From contig PIVK01000012.1 in assembly GCA_003354135.1 (NCBI GenBank), positions 1-64,000 of the forward strand: a stretch of DNA of 64,000 nucleotides, in the 5' to 3' direction. The notes beneath the pieces were generated by a model. That model ran no database searches. It was not told where the DNA came from and saw only the letters and a list, made by a program, of their open reading frames with translations. Position 1 is the first letter of the stretch. Each line of letters starts with the position of its first letter. Made by a program: the position numbers and the translations under genes. This DNA comes from Rhodospirillales bacterium (lineage in GTDB: Bacteria; Pseudomonadota; Alphaproteobacteria; Rhodospirillales; GLO-3). Below, piece after piece: positions 55,303-64,000 of this stretch.

Positions 55303-56196
55303 ATGAATGCACCCCTGCCGCCCCGCTTGTTTTGCTTTGGTCTCGGCTACTCGGCCCGGGTGCTGGCACGTGGATTGATGGCGCAGGGATGGCGGATTGC
55401 CGGCACTTGTCAGCATGGGGACAAACGGGCGGAACTCGAGGCGGCGGGCATCGAGGGCCATATCATGGACCGGGGACGGCCGATCGAGGATGCGGCTGCC
55501 GTCTTGGCCGGTACCACACACATCTTGAGTTCGGTGCCGCCCGATCAGGACGGAGATGCGGTGCTCGATCAGCATCTGGATGACCTGCGGGCCGTCGAAG
55601 GGCTCGTGTGGGCGGGATATCTCTCGACTACCGGGGTCTACGGCGACACCGGGGGGGAATGGGTAGACGAAACGGCTCCCCTCGCGCCTACCTCGCCGCG
55701 TAGCCGGCGGCGCATGGCTGCCGAGGCGCGCTGGTGCGCCTCGGGGCTGCCGATCCATGTCTTCCGACTGCCGGGAATCTACGGCCCCGGATCGAGCGCG
55801 CTGGATAAGGTGCGCCAGGGCCGGGCGACGCGCATCGACAAGCCGGGACACAGGTTCTGCCGCATCCATGTGGAAGACATCGCGGCTGTGCTTGCAGTCT
55901 CCATGGCGCAGCCGGACCCTGGAGCGGTCTATAACGTTTGCGATGACGAGCCGGCACCGCCGTCCGACGTCACGGCCTTCGCCTGCCGGTTGCTGGGCGT
56001 CACGCCGCCGCCGGTCACCCCCTGGGAAGAGGCGGAGAAGACCCTGTCGCCCATGGCCATGTCTTTCTGGCAGGACAACCGGCGGGTCGACAATTCGAAA
56101 ATCAAACGCGACCTCGGCACGGTCTTGAAGTACCCCACGTTCCGCGAGGGACTGAGGGCGTGTCTGGAAATCGGGCGGCAGGGGGCCTCCGAGTGA
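55303..56196 (+). CDS. NAD-dependent epimerase/dehydratase-like SDR protein
   Basis: The 297-aa protein is an atypical extended SDR (YeeZ-like). The nucleotide-binding strand is LFCFGLGYSARVLARGL (GxGxxxxxL), followed by LSTTGVYGDTGGEWVDE, RLPGIYGPGSSALDKVR and VHVEDI-like IHVEDIAAVLAVSM. The catalytic YxxxK of classical SDRs is not clear (TSPRSRRRMAAEARW occupies that place), so it may be a binding protein or reductase of unknown substrate. The start is ATG 55303. Confidence 0.83.
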   Translation: MNAPLPPRLFCFGLGYSARVLARGLMAQGWRIAGTCQHGDKRAELEAAGIEGHIMDRGRPIEDAAAVLAGTTHILSSVPPDQDGDAVLDQHLDDLRAVEGLVWAGYLSTTGVYGDTGGEWVDETAPLAPTSPRSRRRMAAEARWCASGLPIHVFRLPGIYGPGSSALDKVRQGRATRIDKPGHRFCRIHVEDIAAVLAVSMAQPDPGAVYNVCDDEPAPPSDVTAFACRLLGVTPPPVTPWEEAEKTLSPMAMSFWQDNRRVDNSKIKRDLGTVLKYPTFREGLRACLEIGRQGASE

Positions 56197-56469
56197 CCTA
56201 TTCCATCCTTTTTCGATGACGTCCGACGCATCCGGATGCGCGGCCCGCATGCTCCACCTTATGGTGGAACATGGGTTTGATCCCATTCAAAGTATTTTAG
56301 GCCGGACTCTCTAGATGACGGAAGGTGCCGTTCTCGGTTCCAAGGGAGTGGCCATTCGGCTATAATTTGAACCCGATGCGTGTGTCTTTCGGGGAACGTT
56401 GGATGCGAAAGAGTGAAATGTATTTGGTTTACGGACCGCAGGACGCGGGGGGTATTCCGTGAGGGCGAC

Positions 56470-59400
56470 ATGACGGAGGCCAAGACAATCCAATCCAGCG
56501 TTTGGATGACCAAACGGTACGCCTTTGCGCTCACCGTCATCGCGCTTCTGGCCTGTTCGGCCTTCGGCGCCTTGAAAATGGTCATCGTCCAGCAGGAAAG
56601 CACCGGCGCGGTGGTCAACATCAGCGGGCGTCAGCGCATGCTGTCCCAGCGGACCACCCTGTTCGCCCAGCGCATGCTGCTGGCCGCCAATGCCGATGAA
56701 TACGAACGGTCCGCCGGGGAGCTTCTGAAAGCCGTCAATTTGATCGAGCGGTCCCACAAGGGACTGACACAGGGTGACGTCGAACTCAACCTGCCGAGTG
56801 GAATGAGCGACACGGCGCGCCGCATGTATTTCGAAGAGGGATACTTCGAAGGCGAGACGCCCCTCGACACGCACATGAAGTCCTACGTCAAGGCGTTGCG
56901 GACGGTGCTTGCGACCGGTCATGGCGACCTTACCTCGGACATGGCGGAGATTAAGTACATCCTGTCCACGGCGCCGGGGCCGCTTCTGAAATCCCTCGAC
57001 CGGATGGTCTGGCAGTACCAGCGGGAGGGGGAAGCGGTCATCGATATGCTCAATCGGTTGGAGGCGGGGGTGCTCGCCCTGACGCTTTTCACCTTGATGC
57101 TGGAAGTTCTGTTCATTTTCCGGCCCATGGTCAGTCAGGTCGCGGCCCAGATCACGCACCTCTCGTTCATTTCCGACGAGCTTAGCCGCGAGGTCACCGA
57201 GCGCAAACGGGCCGAGAAGGAGCTGAAGAAGGCCCGCGATGGGTTGGAAATCCGGGTCGAGGAACGAACCGCCGAATTGACCACGGAGATCTTACAACGC
57301 AAGAAGATCGAGAATTCGCTCCGGGAGAGCGAGCAGCGGTTCCGATCCGTCGCCGAGACGGCCTATGACGCCATTGTGTCGGTGGACCGAAACGGGGACA
57401 TCATCACCTGGAACCGAGGGGCCAGGGCGGTGTTCGGATACGAGGAGGAAGAAGTTCTCGGCAAGACCATGGAAATGATGATGCCGGTGGGATTTCGTGA
57501 CTCGCACCATGCGGGGATAAAGCGCGTAAGCGCCGGGGGGAAGCCCCGCCTCTTTAACCAGATTCGGGAACTCCAAGGGCTTCACAAGGAGGGGCGGGTG
57601 GTCCCCCTGGAGTTGTCGATCTCCGCCTGGACCGTTGGCAACGAGCAATTCTATACCGGCATCATCCGGGACATTACCGAACGAAAGAAGGACGAGGAGG
57701 CCTTGCACATCGCCAAGGAACAGGCGGAAGCCGCTACCCGAGCGAAAAGCGAGTTCCTGGCCAACATGAGTCATGAGATCCGGACACCGATGAACGCCAT
57801 TCTCGGCATGGCCCACCTGGCCCAGGAGTCCGATCCCGCCCCCAAGCAGAAACGGTTTCTCGACAAGATCCAGAGCGCGGGGAACTTGTTGCTCGGCCTC
57901 ATCAACGATATTCTCGATGTCTCCAAGATCGAGGCCGGCAAGCTGCAACTGGAGCTGATAGATTTCGACCTGGACCAGTCCTTGAATACCCTGGGCGACA
58001 TCCTTGCAGTCTGGGCCGATAATAAGGGCTTGGAGGTTCTGTTCACGATTGATTCCGAGACGCCCCATCTTCTGGTGGGGGACCCCCACCGGCTGGGACA
58101 GGTGCTCCTCAACCTCGCCGGCAACGCCGTCAAGTTCACGGAGTCGGGAGAGATCGTCGTCTCCGTCAAACCGGAGGAATGGACGGAGGAGGGCGTGACC
58201 CTGAGATTCTCGGTACAGGATACAGGCTGCGGTCTTTCCCCGGAACAGGTGGACGGTCTGTTCCAACCCTTTACCCAAGCCGACAGTTCCCACACCCGCA
58301 AGTACGGCGGAACCGGGCTGGGGTTGGCTATCAGCAGGCAGTTGGCGGAAATAATGGGCGGTCGCATCCAGGTGGTGAGCGAGCTAGGTCAGGGCAGCAC
58401 GTTCTTCTTCACCGCGAATTTCGGTGTGAGCTCCCTGGCCGACGAAGATATCTTCACGCCGCCGCCCGAGCTGGAGGGGATGCGGGTTCTGTTGGCGCAC
58501 GAGAACGAAACGTCGCGACGAATCCTTGGCGAGACCTTGACTTCCTTTTCCTTCCGGGTCGATGCTGTCGAGTCCGGCTCCCAGGCCTTGGCTGCGTTGG
58601 ACTCGTCCCCCGAGCCCTATGATCTGGTGGTGATGGACTGGAAAACATCGGCCGCCGACACCAACCTGGTGACGGCCAAGCACATCAAGACGCATCCCCG
58701 CCTCGCGGAGGGGACTGTCATCATTCTGACGTCCGCCCACGACCAGGAGGAGAACTTGCACAAAATCGATGAGTTAGGCCCGAACGGCCTACTGTCGAAA
58801 CCCGTAAGTCCATTGAGGCTCTTCGATTCCATCATGGAAGCCTTCGGGCACCCGGGCGAAGAGCGGCGACGGCACGGATTTTCGCCCGAGGCCGTGAACG
58901 CCGAAGCCCTTCAAGGCATTGTCGGGGCCAAGGTGCTCCTTGTCGAGGACAACCCCGTCAATCAGGACGTGGCCCGGGAATTGATGGAGAGGCGCGGCCT
59001 CATCGTCACCATTGCCAAGAACGGCAGGGAAGGCGTGGCGGCGGTGCGGGGCGGGGCGTTCGAACTGGTTCTTATGGACATCCAGATGCCGGAGATGGAC
59101 GGCTACCAAACGACCCGTGAGATTCGCAGCGAAGCGCGGTTCAAGGACCTCCCCATCATCGCCATGACCGCCTACGCGATGGCTGGAGACCGGGAAAAAT
59201 GTCTGGCGGCTGGAATGAACGACCACATCAGCAAGCCCTTTGCCCCCGATTTCTTGTTCCAGACCCTGGTGCGCTGGATCGAGCCGAAGGACCGGGGTTA
59301 CACGCCTCCCGCTCCGAACCAACTCGAAATGGACGGGGAGACGCCGCTTCCCGACCGTCTTCCGGGCATGAACCTAGTCAAGGGATTGGAGAAAGTCGTT

Positions 59401-59964
59401 AACAATCGCGGGCTGTACCGCAAACTCCTGCTGACGTTTCGCCGGGATAGCCGGGATGTGGCCGAACGCATCGAGAAGGCCTTGAACGCCGGAGACCGGG
59501 AAGAGGCCCGAAACCTGGCCCATGCTCTCAGGGGTGCTGCAGGGAATCTCGGCGCCCAGAACCTTTTTGAAGCAGTCGGGGACCTGGAATCCGCGATCAA
59601 GGCTGGAGACGCGATCAAGCGTCCGCTCGAGGACTTCCGCGCGTGCTTGGCCGTCGTCATCGACGGACTGGCGGTGTTGGAAGAGGAAAATCGAGACCCG
59701 GTGGGCGGCGCACCCGAGAAGCCGCTCGATACCGAGCCCCTGGAACCGCTCATCTGGGAAATTTCCAGGCTGTTGGCGTTGGGGAGCCCCAATGCGGAAG
59801 AAGTGCTGCCGGAGATTCGGGGGGCCTTGGCCGGCCATCTGCCGAAGCTTCTCGCCGACCTGGAGGAAAAAGTGGGGGCTTTCCAATTCGAAGAAGCGGA
59901 AGCGGTTATCAAGCGCATCTCCGTCGCCGTGAAAGCCGGCGGAAAGGGGGAAGACGATGGTTGA
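56470..59964 (+). CDS. Hybrid sensor histidine kinase with PilJ/NarX-type sensor, PAS, two receivers and Hpt
   Basis: The 1164-aa protein has helix 1 (about 17-37), a periplasmic PilJ/NarX-like helical sensor with the signature NISGRQRMLSQRTTLFAQRML, helix 2 (about 200-220), a coiled coil, PAS (about 285-405), HisKA with H435 (SHEIRTPMN), HATPase (GNAVKFTESG, DTGCGLSP, GGTGLGLAIS), a first receiver lacking some acidic residues (about 660-780), and a second complete receiver with D870 (LVLMDIQMPEMDG). A C-terminal Hpt domain has H1018 (AHALRGAAGN). The phosphorelay probably ends at the overlapping REC-GGDEF protein. ATG 56470 is the chosen start. Confidence 0.93.
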   Translation: MTEAKTIQSSVWMTKRYAFALTVIALLACSAFGALKMVIVQQESTGAVVNISGRQRMLSQRTTLFAQRMLLAANADEYERSAGELLKAVNLIERSHKGLTQGDVELNLPSGMSDTARRMYFEEGYFEGETPLDTHMKSYVKALRTVLATGHGDLTSDMAEIKYILSTAPGPLLKSLDRMVWQYQREGEAVIDMLNRLEAGVLALTLFTLMLEVLFIFRPMVSQVAAQITHLSFISDELSREVTERKRAEKELKKARDGLEIRVEERTAELTTEILQRKKIENSLRESEQRFRSVAETAYDAIVSVDRNGDIITWNRGARAVFGYEEEEVLGKTMEMMMPVGFRDSHHAGIKRVSAGGKPRLFNQIRELQGLHKEGRVVPLELSISAWTVGNEQFYTGIIRDITERKKDEEALHIAKEQAEAATRAKSEFLANMSHEIRTPMNAILGMAHLAQESDPAPKQKRFLDKIQSAGNLLLGLINDILDVSKIEAGKLQLELIDFDLDQSLNTLGDILAVWADNKGLEVLFTIDSETPHLLVGDPHRLGQVLLNLAGNAVKFTESGEIVVSVKPEEWTEEGVTLRFSVQDTGCGLSPEQVDGLFQPFTQADSSHTRKYGGTGLGLAISRQLAEIMGGRIQVVSELGQGSTFFFTANFGVSSLADEDIFTPPPELEGMRVLLAHENETSRRILGETLTSFSFRVDAVESGSQALAALDSSPEPYDLVVMDWKTSAADTNLVTAKHIKTHPRLAEGTVIILTSAHDQEENLHKIDELGPNGLLSKPVSPLRLFDSIMEAFGHPGEERRRHGFSPEAVNAEALQGIVGAKVLLVEDNPVNQDVARELMERRGLIVTIAKNGREGVAAVRGGAFELVLMDIQMPEMDGYQTTREIRSEARFKDLPIIAMTAYAMAGDREKCLAAGMNDHISKPFAPDFLFQTLVRWIEPKDRGYTPPAPNQLEMDGETPLPDRLPGMNLVKGLEKVVNNRGLYRKLLLTFRRDSRDVAERIEKALNAGDREEARNLAHALRGAAGNLGAQNLFEAVGDLESAIKAGDAIKRPLEDFRACLAVVIDGLAVLEEENRDPVGGAPEKPLDTEPLEPLIWEISRLLALGSPNAEEVLPEIRGALAGHLPKLLADLEEKVGAFQFEEAEAVIKRISVAVKAGGKGEDDG

Positions 59965-60871
59965 GGACATACCCCGGATCCTGATCGTGGACGACAGCCC
60001 CATCAACATCAAAGTGTTGAATGCCATGTTGAAAAGGGAATTCGAAATCACCGTGGCGTTGGACGGCGAGCAGGCATTGCAACGCATTGCCGGGGGGCTG
60101 CGGCCGGATATGGTCCTTCTGGACATCAGGATGCCGGGCATGGATGGTTACGCGGTCTGCAAAAAGCTGAGGGTGGACCCGGAAACAAGAGACATTCCGA
60201 TTATTTTCATCACCAGTCTTATTGATGAGGAGGAAGAGGAAAAAGGGCTGAACCTCGGCGCAGTCGACTACATCACCAAGCCGTTTCGACCGGCCATCGT
60301 CATGGCCCGGATAAAAAACCATCTCAAACTGAAGCGTTACCAGGATCTGTTGAAGCGGCGATCCAACCTGGATGGACTGACCGGAATTTCCAATCGCCGC
60401 CGGTTCGACGAGGTGTTGAGCCGTGAGTGGCTCCGGGGCGTACGGAGCCGATCGCCCTTGGCCCTGGTCATGCTCGATATCGACTTCTTCAAAGCGTTTA
60501 ACGACCATTACGGCCACCTGGCGGGCGACGAGTGCCTGCGTAACGTGGCGCAGACGCTGGATACGTCCCTTGGGCGGTCCGTTGACTTCGTGGGGCGCTA
60601 CGGTGGCGAGGAGTTCGTCTGCGTGCTCCCCGACACCGATCTGGACGGTGCGCTCAGGATGGCCGAAAAACTGCGCGTCGTTATCTCTGAGTTGGCGATT
60701 CCCCACGACTTCTCCAGTGCCGCTCCTCATGTGACCGTAAGTTTGGGCATGGTCGTGGCGGTCCCCAGTTTGGCGTTGTTCCAGGACCAGCTCATCGAAG
60801 TGGCCGACGAAATGCTCTACGAGGCCAAAGAAGATGGACGCAACTGTGCCAAGGGCAAAGGGATCGGTTGA
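59957..60871 (+). CDS. Response regulator diguanylate cyclase (REC-GGDEF)
   Basis: The 304-aa protein has a receiver (RILIVDDSPINIKVL, phospho-Asp in MVLLDIRMPGMDG, Lys in ITKPFRP) and a GGDEF domain (DGLTGISNRRRFDE, LDIDFFKAFNDHYGH, active site GRYGGEEF). The inhibitory I-site RxxD is present as RSVD five residues before GGEEF. It makes c-di-GMP, probably on phosphorylation by the hybrid kinase, whose gene it overlaps by eight bases. Confidence 0.95.
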   Translation: MVEDIPRILIVDDSPINIKVLNAMLKREFEITVALDGEQALQRIAGGLRPDMVLLDIRMPGMDGYAVCKKLRVDPETRDIPIIFITSLIDEEEEEKGLNLGAVDYITKPFRPAIVMARIKNHLKLKRYQDLLKRRSNLDGLTGISNRRRFDEVLSREWLRGVRSRSPLALVMLDIDFFKAFNDHYGHLAGDECLRNVAQTLDTSLGRSVDFVGRYGGEEFVCVLPDTDLDGALRMAEKLRVVISELAIPHDFSSAAPHVTVSLGMVVAVPSLALFQDQLIEVADEMLYEAKEDGRNCAKGKGIG

Positions 60872-60985
60872 TCGGTATAACGTTACGTGACGACCAATAT
60901 ATCCGGCGCCGCCTGCAACCGACATTCGTCCAAATGATGTCATTTAAGGCTCCTCGTCGCAGCAAGTGGAGCCCCTTTAAACTGA

Positions 60986-62170
60986 TTACGTCGGCGGCAA
61001 GTCAGAATGGGCCGTGAAGACGTGCGCCGGAAACCGCTGTCCCGTCTCGGGATGCCGCAACCGGCGCTTGACGACATAGTCGAAGAGAAGGGGATTGAAG
61101 TTGTAGATTTCCTTCAAAGGGATTCGCTCTTCGGGTGGAAGAAGGCCCGAGCGAACCAGGGCGCGCGTTTGGATCATGATGTTCAGCGCAGGTAGCGGAT
61201 AGTCTGACCCGTTGACGAGGCGGCTATGGAGGTCCTCGCGCGCCAGGAGTTCAACGAGCGGTCGGGGTAGACGATTGAACTGTGTGGTCGCCGAGATATC
61301 CGCGTAAAGATGCCCCTGGTAACTGGGATCATCGAACAGCCGCAGGAGGAGATCGAAGTTCTCAGCCTGCTTTCCGGGGTTGTCGAAGTCCGCATTGGTT
61401 CCGAGGCTTCCGGCGTGGGCCATAATGATGGTGACACCCATTTTGAGCGGCGTGCGAAACAGAAGCGGATTGCCGAGCGCCTGGTCCTCCTCGGCCTCCA
61501 CCGCCTTCTCCTCGCCGACATGGGTGAGCAGAACCATGCCGCGTTCCTTCAATGCCTCGTAATAGGGTTCGATCTTGGGGTTGGAAGCGTCCATGCCCTG
61601 GGCGTTGGGAAGCCATTTCATATACCGGGCGCCGCAGTCCGCACATCGGTGCAGTTCCTCGATCGCGTCCTCGCGGTAGGGATGAACCGAGACGATGGGG
61701 AAGAAGGCGTCGGGATAGGTCCCGGCCAAGGCGAGGATATAGTCGTTCGGGGTGAAGAACTCAGTCTTGTCGTGGTTGATGGTGCCGTCAGCGTTGTAAT
61801 GACGGTCGAAGGCCAGGATGCCCAGTTTGCCGTGTCCCTCGACGGTCCGGATCAGCCGTACCAGACGATCCACATACTGACGATCGGCTTCCCGCTCATC
61901 GGTGATCCCGGCCCCGCTGAGATAGACCTGCGTTGCCAGGTAGTCCTTCGGATGGCGCCAACTCAGCTTCTTCGGATTGACGCCGGCCCCGCTTCCGTTC
62001 GTGCCGATCCCTACCATATGGGCGTGGTAGTCGCGCAGACTCCCGGGCTTGACGTCGATCAGAGCATCATTGACCAATCGCTCGGCTTCCCGGCTCAAGC
62101 CCCCCTGAAGTTCTTCCGGCTCCCGATCAAACGCTCCACCCAACAACTTGATGATTGGTTTCAAGATCAT
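60986..62170 (-). CDS. Amidohydrolase-family (TIM-barrel metal hydrolase) protein
   Basis: The 394-aa protein fits amidohydrolase-2-like enzymes: DYHAHMVGIG near the start (metal HxH), ILAFDRHYN, FPIVSVHPYREDA, YMKWLPNAQGMDASNP, LLTHVGEE (metal His), IIMAHAGSLGT and the late Asp in RLVNGSDYPLP. It lacks a signal peptide. The substrate cannot be inferred, and the neighbours (diguanylate cyclase, secreted protein) do not help. Confidence 0.82.
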   Translation of the reverse strand: MILKPIIKLLGGAFDREPEELQGGLSREAERLVNDALIDVKPGSLRDYHAHMVGIGTNGSGAGVNPKKLSWRHPKDYLATQVYLSGAGITDEREADRQYVDRLVRLIRTVEGHGKLGILAFDRHYNADGTINHDKTEFFTPNDYILALAGTYPDAFFPIVSVHPYREDAIEELHRCADCGARYMKWLPNAQGMDASNPKIEPYYEALKERGMVLLTHVGEEKAVEAEEDQALGNPLLFRTPLKMGVTIIMAHAGSLGTNADFDNPGKQAENFDLLLRLFDDPSYQGHLYADISATTQFNRLPRPLVELLAREDLHSRLVNGSDYPLPALNIMIQTRALVRSGLLPPEERIPLKEIYNFNPLLFDYVVKRRLRHPETGQRFPAHVFTAHSDLPPT

Positions 62171-62385
62171 ACTCTCCCCCCCTTCCGCGCCTTGACGATG
62201 CTCATATAGTGGTGATGGCGCCTGTTGAGGGCGTCTTCATTGTAGATTTCATCGAATAGCCAACGAACACCTTGAATTAGGGTTTAAACATGTGTTGCGA
62301 TGCAACTGTGGGCCACTAATATGGCGTTCATATGATAAAGTGCAGCTTGATTATGGACTATATTTATTTTGTGACGAGGGCCCCC
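62171..62385. other. AT-rich divergent intergenic region
   Basis: This spacer separates the leftward amidohydrolase from the rightward secreted-protein gene. It is AT-rich at about 62230-62375. It probably holds both promoters. An in-frame ATG at 62332 is open but the residues it adds before the signal peptide are not signal-like. Confidence 0.35.
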
Positions 62386-62709
62386 ATGGGCTGTCGATAC
62401 GCCCCCACAGGTGCCAAGATATCGCGCGTCTGTGTCTACAGCGTTCTCGTTTGCAGCCTCCTAATCTTGGGGCCGCGCCTGGCAACGGCCGCGAATTTGG
62501 TGGAAGCGCCTCCTCCAAACATTGAAATGCCGACCTTGGGTGGGAAGCAGGTCTGGTCGGATGTCTTTATTCACGCAGGCCGGCGTATTCAGGAAAACGT
62601 CCCGACGGGGCATTCCCGCCTACTGGACAATCACCCTGAAACAACTGCGGCTGTCCGAGATTTCTTGAAATGTGGACGGTTCAACTGTCCGCGGAGAGAG
62701 CAGAACTGA
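62386..62709 (+). CDS. Short secreted protein resembling the N terminus of a larger esterase-like family
   Basis: The 107-aa product has a signal peptide (ISRVCVYSVLVCSLLILGPRLATA) and then LGGKQVWSDVFIHAGRRIQENVPTGHSRLLDN. From memory, a close pattern (GGxQFWxD...WRIQxNVxTGHxRLLD) opens some alpha/beta-hydrolase-like proteins, where an LHG lipase core follows. Here it stops after a short Cys-containing end (FLKCGRFNCPRREQN). So it may be a truncated relative or a real small protein. Its stop shares bases with the next start (TGATG). ATG 62386 is chosen for the signal peptide; ATG 62332 is also open. Confidence 0.5.
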   Translation: MGCRYAPTGAKISRVCVYSVLVCSLLILGPRLATAANLVEAPPPNIEMPTLGGKQVWSDVFIHAGRRIQENVPTGHSRLLDNHPETTAAVRDFLKCGRFNCPRREQN

Positions 62710-64000
62710 TGGCAAAGAGCGAATTCAGACTCCTTACTGCCCAGCGCTTCCTGCCGCTTTTCGTGACGCAGTTCCTGGGGGCCCTCAACGATAACCTGTT
62801 CAAGAACGCGTTGGTCATCCTGATCCTGTTTCGGCTCGCCGAAGCGGTGGGGATGAACAGCCAGATTCTTGTTACCGTTGCGGCGGGCATCTTCATCCTT
62901 CCCTTCTTCCTGTTCTCGGCGACGGCAGGCCAGGTGTCCGACAGGATCGAGAAGTCCCGCCTGATCCGCACCATCAAGCTCTGTGAGATCGGCGTGATGG
63001 CTTTGGGCGCGGTCGGGCTGTTCTGGGGAAACATTACCTTCTTGCTGGCAGTCCTGTTCCTGATGGGCACCCAATCGGCCTTCTTCGGCCCAGTCAAGTT
63101 CGGCATCCTGCTTGCCCACTTGAAGGAAGACGAACTGATCGCTGGTAACGGCCTGATTGGTGCCGGCACTTTTCTGGCGATCCTCATCGGCACCATCGCG
63201 GGCGGCGTGCTGATCCTGGGTGAAGGAGGCATCGCCACAGTAACAAGTGCCATGCTGGCCGTCGCGCTCGTCGGTTATGCCTCAAGCCGCTTCATCCCCG
63301 AGGCCCCGGCGGCGTCCCCCGACCTCGCGGTCAACCCCAACATCCTGGCCGAGACCTGGACCATGATCCGGCGGCTGGGCGAAAACCGCAGCATCTTCCT
63401 TAGCGTGCTCGGCATCTCCTGGTTCTGGCTGGTCGGCGCCATGTTCCTTGCCGAGTTTCCCGCCTACGCCAAGGACGTGCTCGGCGCCAACGAACAGGTC
63501 GTGACCCTGTTCCTGACCATCTTCTCAATCGGCATCGGTATCGGCGCCCTTCTCTGCAACAAGCTGCTGGGCGGCGAGATCTCCGCCAAGTTCGTGCCGC
63601 TGGGCGTGCTGGGCATGACGGTCTTCACCTTGGATCTCTATCTCGCGAGCCCCGAGACGGCGGCAACGGCAACGACTTTGATAACCGCAAAAGCGTTCCT
63701 CGAAGCACCAGGAAGCTGGCGGATCGTTCTCGACCTGCTGGGAATCGCGGTGACCGCAGGCCTCTATATCGTCCCCCTTTACGCCATCCTGCAAAGCCGT
63801 AGCGACGAGGCCAGCCGCTCCCGGATCATCGCAGGCAACAACATCGTCAATGCACTGTTCATGGTGGCGGGGGCCGGGCTGGCGACCGCCATGCTGGCGG
63901 CATCGTTCACGGTGACCGAGGTGTTCCTGGCGGTGGCGATCCTCAACGGACTGGTTACCATCTACATCTGCGGGCTGCTTCCCGATGCCTTGGTCAAGAT
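62709..64000 (+). CDS. MFS transporter of the LplT/Aas type (3' end outside window)
   Basis: An open frame of at least 430 codons runs from ATG 62709 to the window end with no stop. It encodes an MFS protein opening FLPLFVTQFLGALNDNLFKNALVIL, the hallmark of LplT-like lysophospholipid transporters, with further helices such as FILPFFLFSATAGQVSDRIEKSRLIR and FLMGTQSAFFGPVKFGILL. In many Proteobacteria this domain is fused to PlsC acyltransferase and acyl-ACP synthetase (Aas); whether that holds here cannot be seen. It would flip lysophospholipids inward for re-acylation. Translation is coupled to the small secreted protein (TGATG). Confidence 0.9.
   Translation, partial: MAKSEFRLLTAQRFLPLFVTQFLGALNDNLFKNALVILILFRLAEAVGMNSQILVTVAAGIFILPFFLFSATAGQVSDRIEKSRLIRTIKLCEIGVMALGAVGLFWGNITFLLAVLFLMGTQSAFFGPVKFGILLAHLKEDELIAGNGLIGAGTFLAILIGTIAGGVLILGEGGIATVTSAMLAVALVGYASSRFIPEAPAASPDLAVNPNILAETWTMIRRLGENRSIFLSVLGISWFWLVGAMFLAEFPAYAKDVLGANEQVVTLFLTIFSIGIGIGALLCNKLLGGEISAKFVPLGVLGMTVFTLDLYLASPETAATATTLITAKAFLEAPGSWRIVLDLLGIAVTAGLYIVPLYAILQSRSDEASRSRIIAGNNIVNALFMVAGAGLATAMLAASFTVTEVFLAVAILNGLVTIYICGLLPDALVK

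Overview
The window looks like chromosomal DNA of a GC-rich alphaproteobacterium, most likely of the Rhodospirillales type. The evidence is the DUF3126 protein, the chain ffh-rpsP-rimM-trmD-rplS-leuC-leuD-leuB-asd on one strand, the dapF-mtaB-ftsY operon beside it, ATP-binding EttA, and many large sensor proteins. Coding density is high, with no phage, no intact transposase, no CRISPR array and no rRNA. One tRNA gene (Gly, anticodon CCC) is present.

Layout. 1-7 kb: an inverted repeat and a short dispersed repeat, an unknown protein, a membrane class III nucleotide cyclase, then metF-metH (both leftward). 7-16 kb: mlaC, a DUF3126 protein and ettA, then a rightward four-gene signalling module (single-domain response regulator; degenerate histidine kinase fused to a DnaQ-type exonuclease; tiny membrane protein; SLC5 symporter fused to a histidine kinase). 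15.6-17 kb: a scar zone with a TPR remnant, a PagL-like gene, the second copy of the dispersed repeat and a broken DUF123 (GIY-YIG-like) gene. 17-22.5 kb: a leftward operon pgmB-otsB-GH65-TPR/glycosyltransferase that handles trehalose or a related disaccharide. 22.7-28.6 kb: radical SAM protein, chemoreceptor, arsC-mscS, ABC-2 permease. 28.7-36.6 kb: argD-argF, lipoprotein, trkH, folE, apaG, a second radical SAM protein, tRNA-Gly, aroQ and a 70-residue unknown protein.

36.7-48.5 kb is the housekeeping core: leftward SRP GTPase, ribosomal proteins S16 and L19, tRNA and ribosome maturation factors, leucine synthesis and asd; rightward dapF, mtaB and ftsY. 48.5-53 kb: DUF2141 protein, a small coupled gene, Nudix hydrolase, a divergent chemoreceptor-like protein and pgk. 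53-61 kb is rich in c-di-GMP signalling: a NapC/NirT tetraheme cytochrome, a REC-HD-GYP phosphodiesterase, an NAD-dependent epimerase, then a PilJ-type hybrid sensor kinase overlapping a REC-GGDEF diguanylate cyclase. 61-64 kb: an amidohydrolase, a short secreted protein, and the 5' part of an LplT/Aas-type MFS gene that runs off the window.

The most unusual features are: the pseudo-kinase/exonuclease fusion inside the symporter-kinase module; ribosomal protein S16 with a tail of twenty 5-residue repeats (300 bp minisatellite); a receptor whose normally invariant kinase-contacting tip has diverged; and a 27-bp exact repeat next to a frameshifted gene remnant. None can be called a new system from sequence alone. 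The exonuclease module is the best candidate for follow-up.
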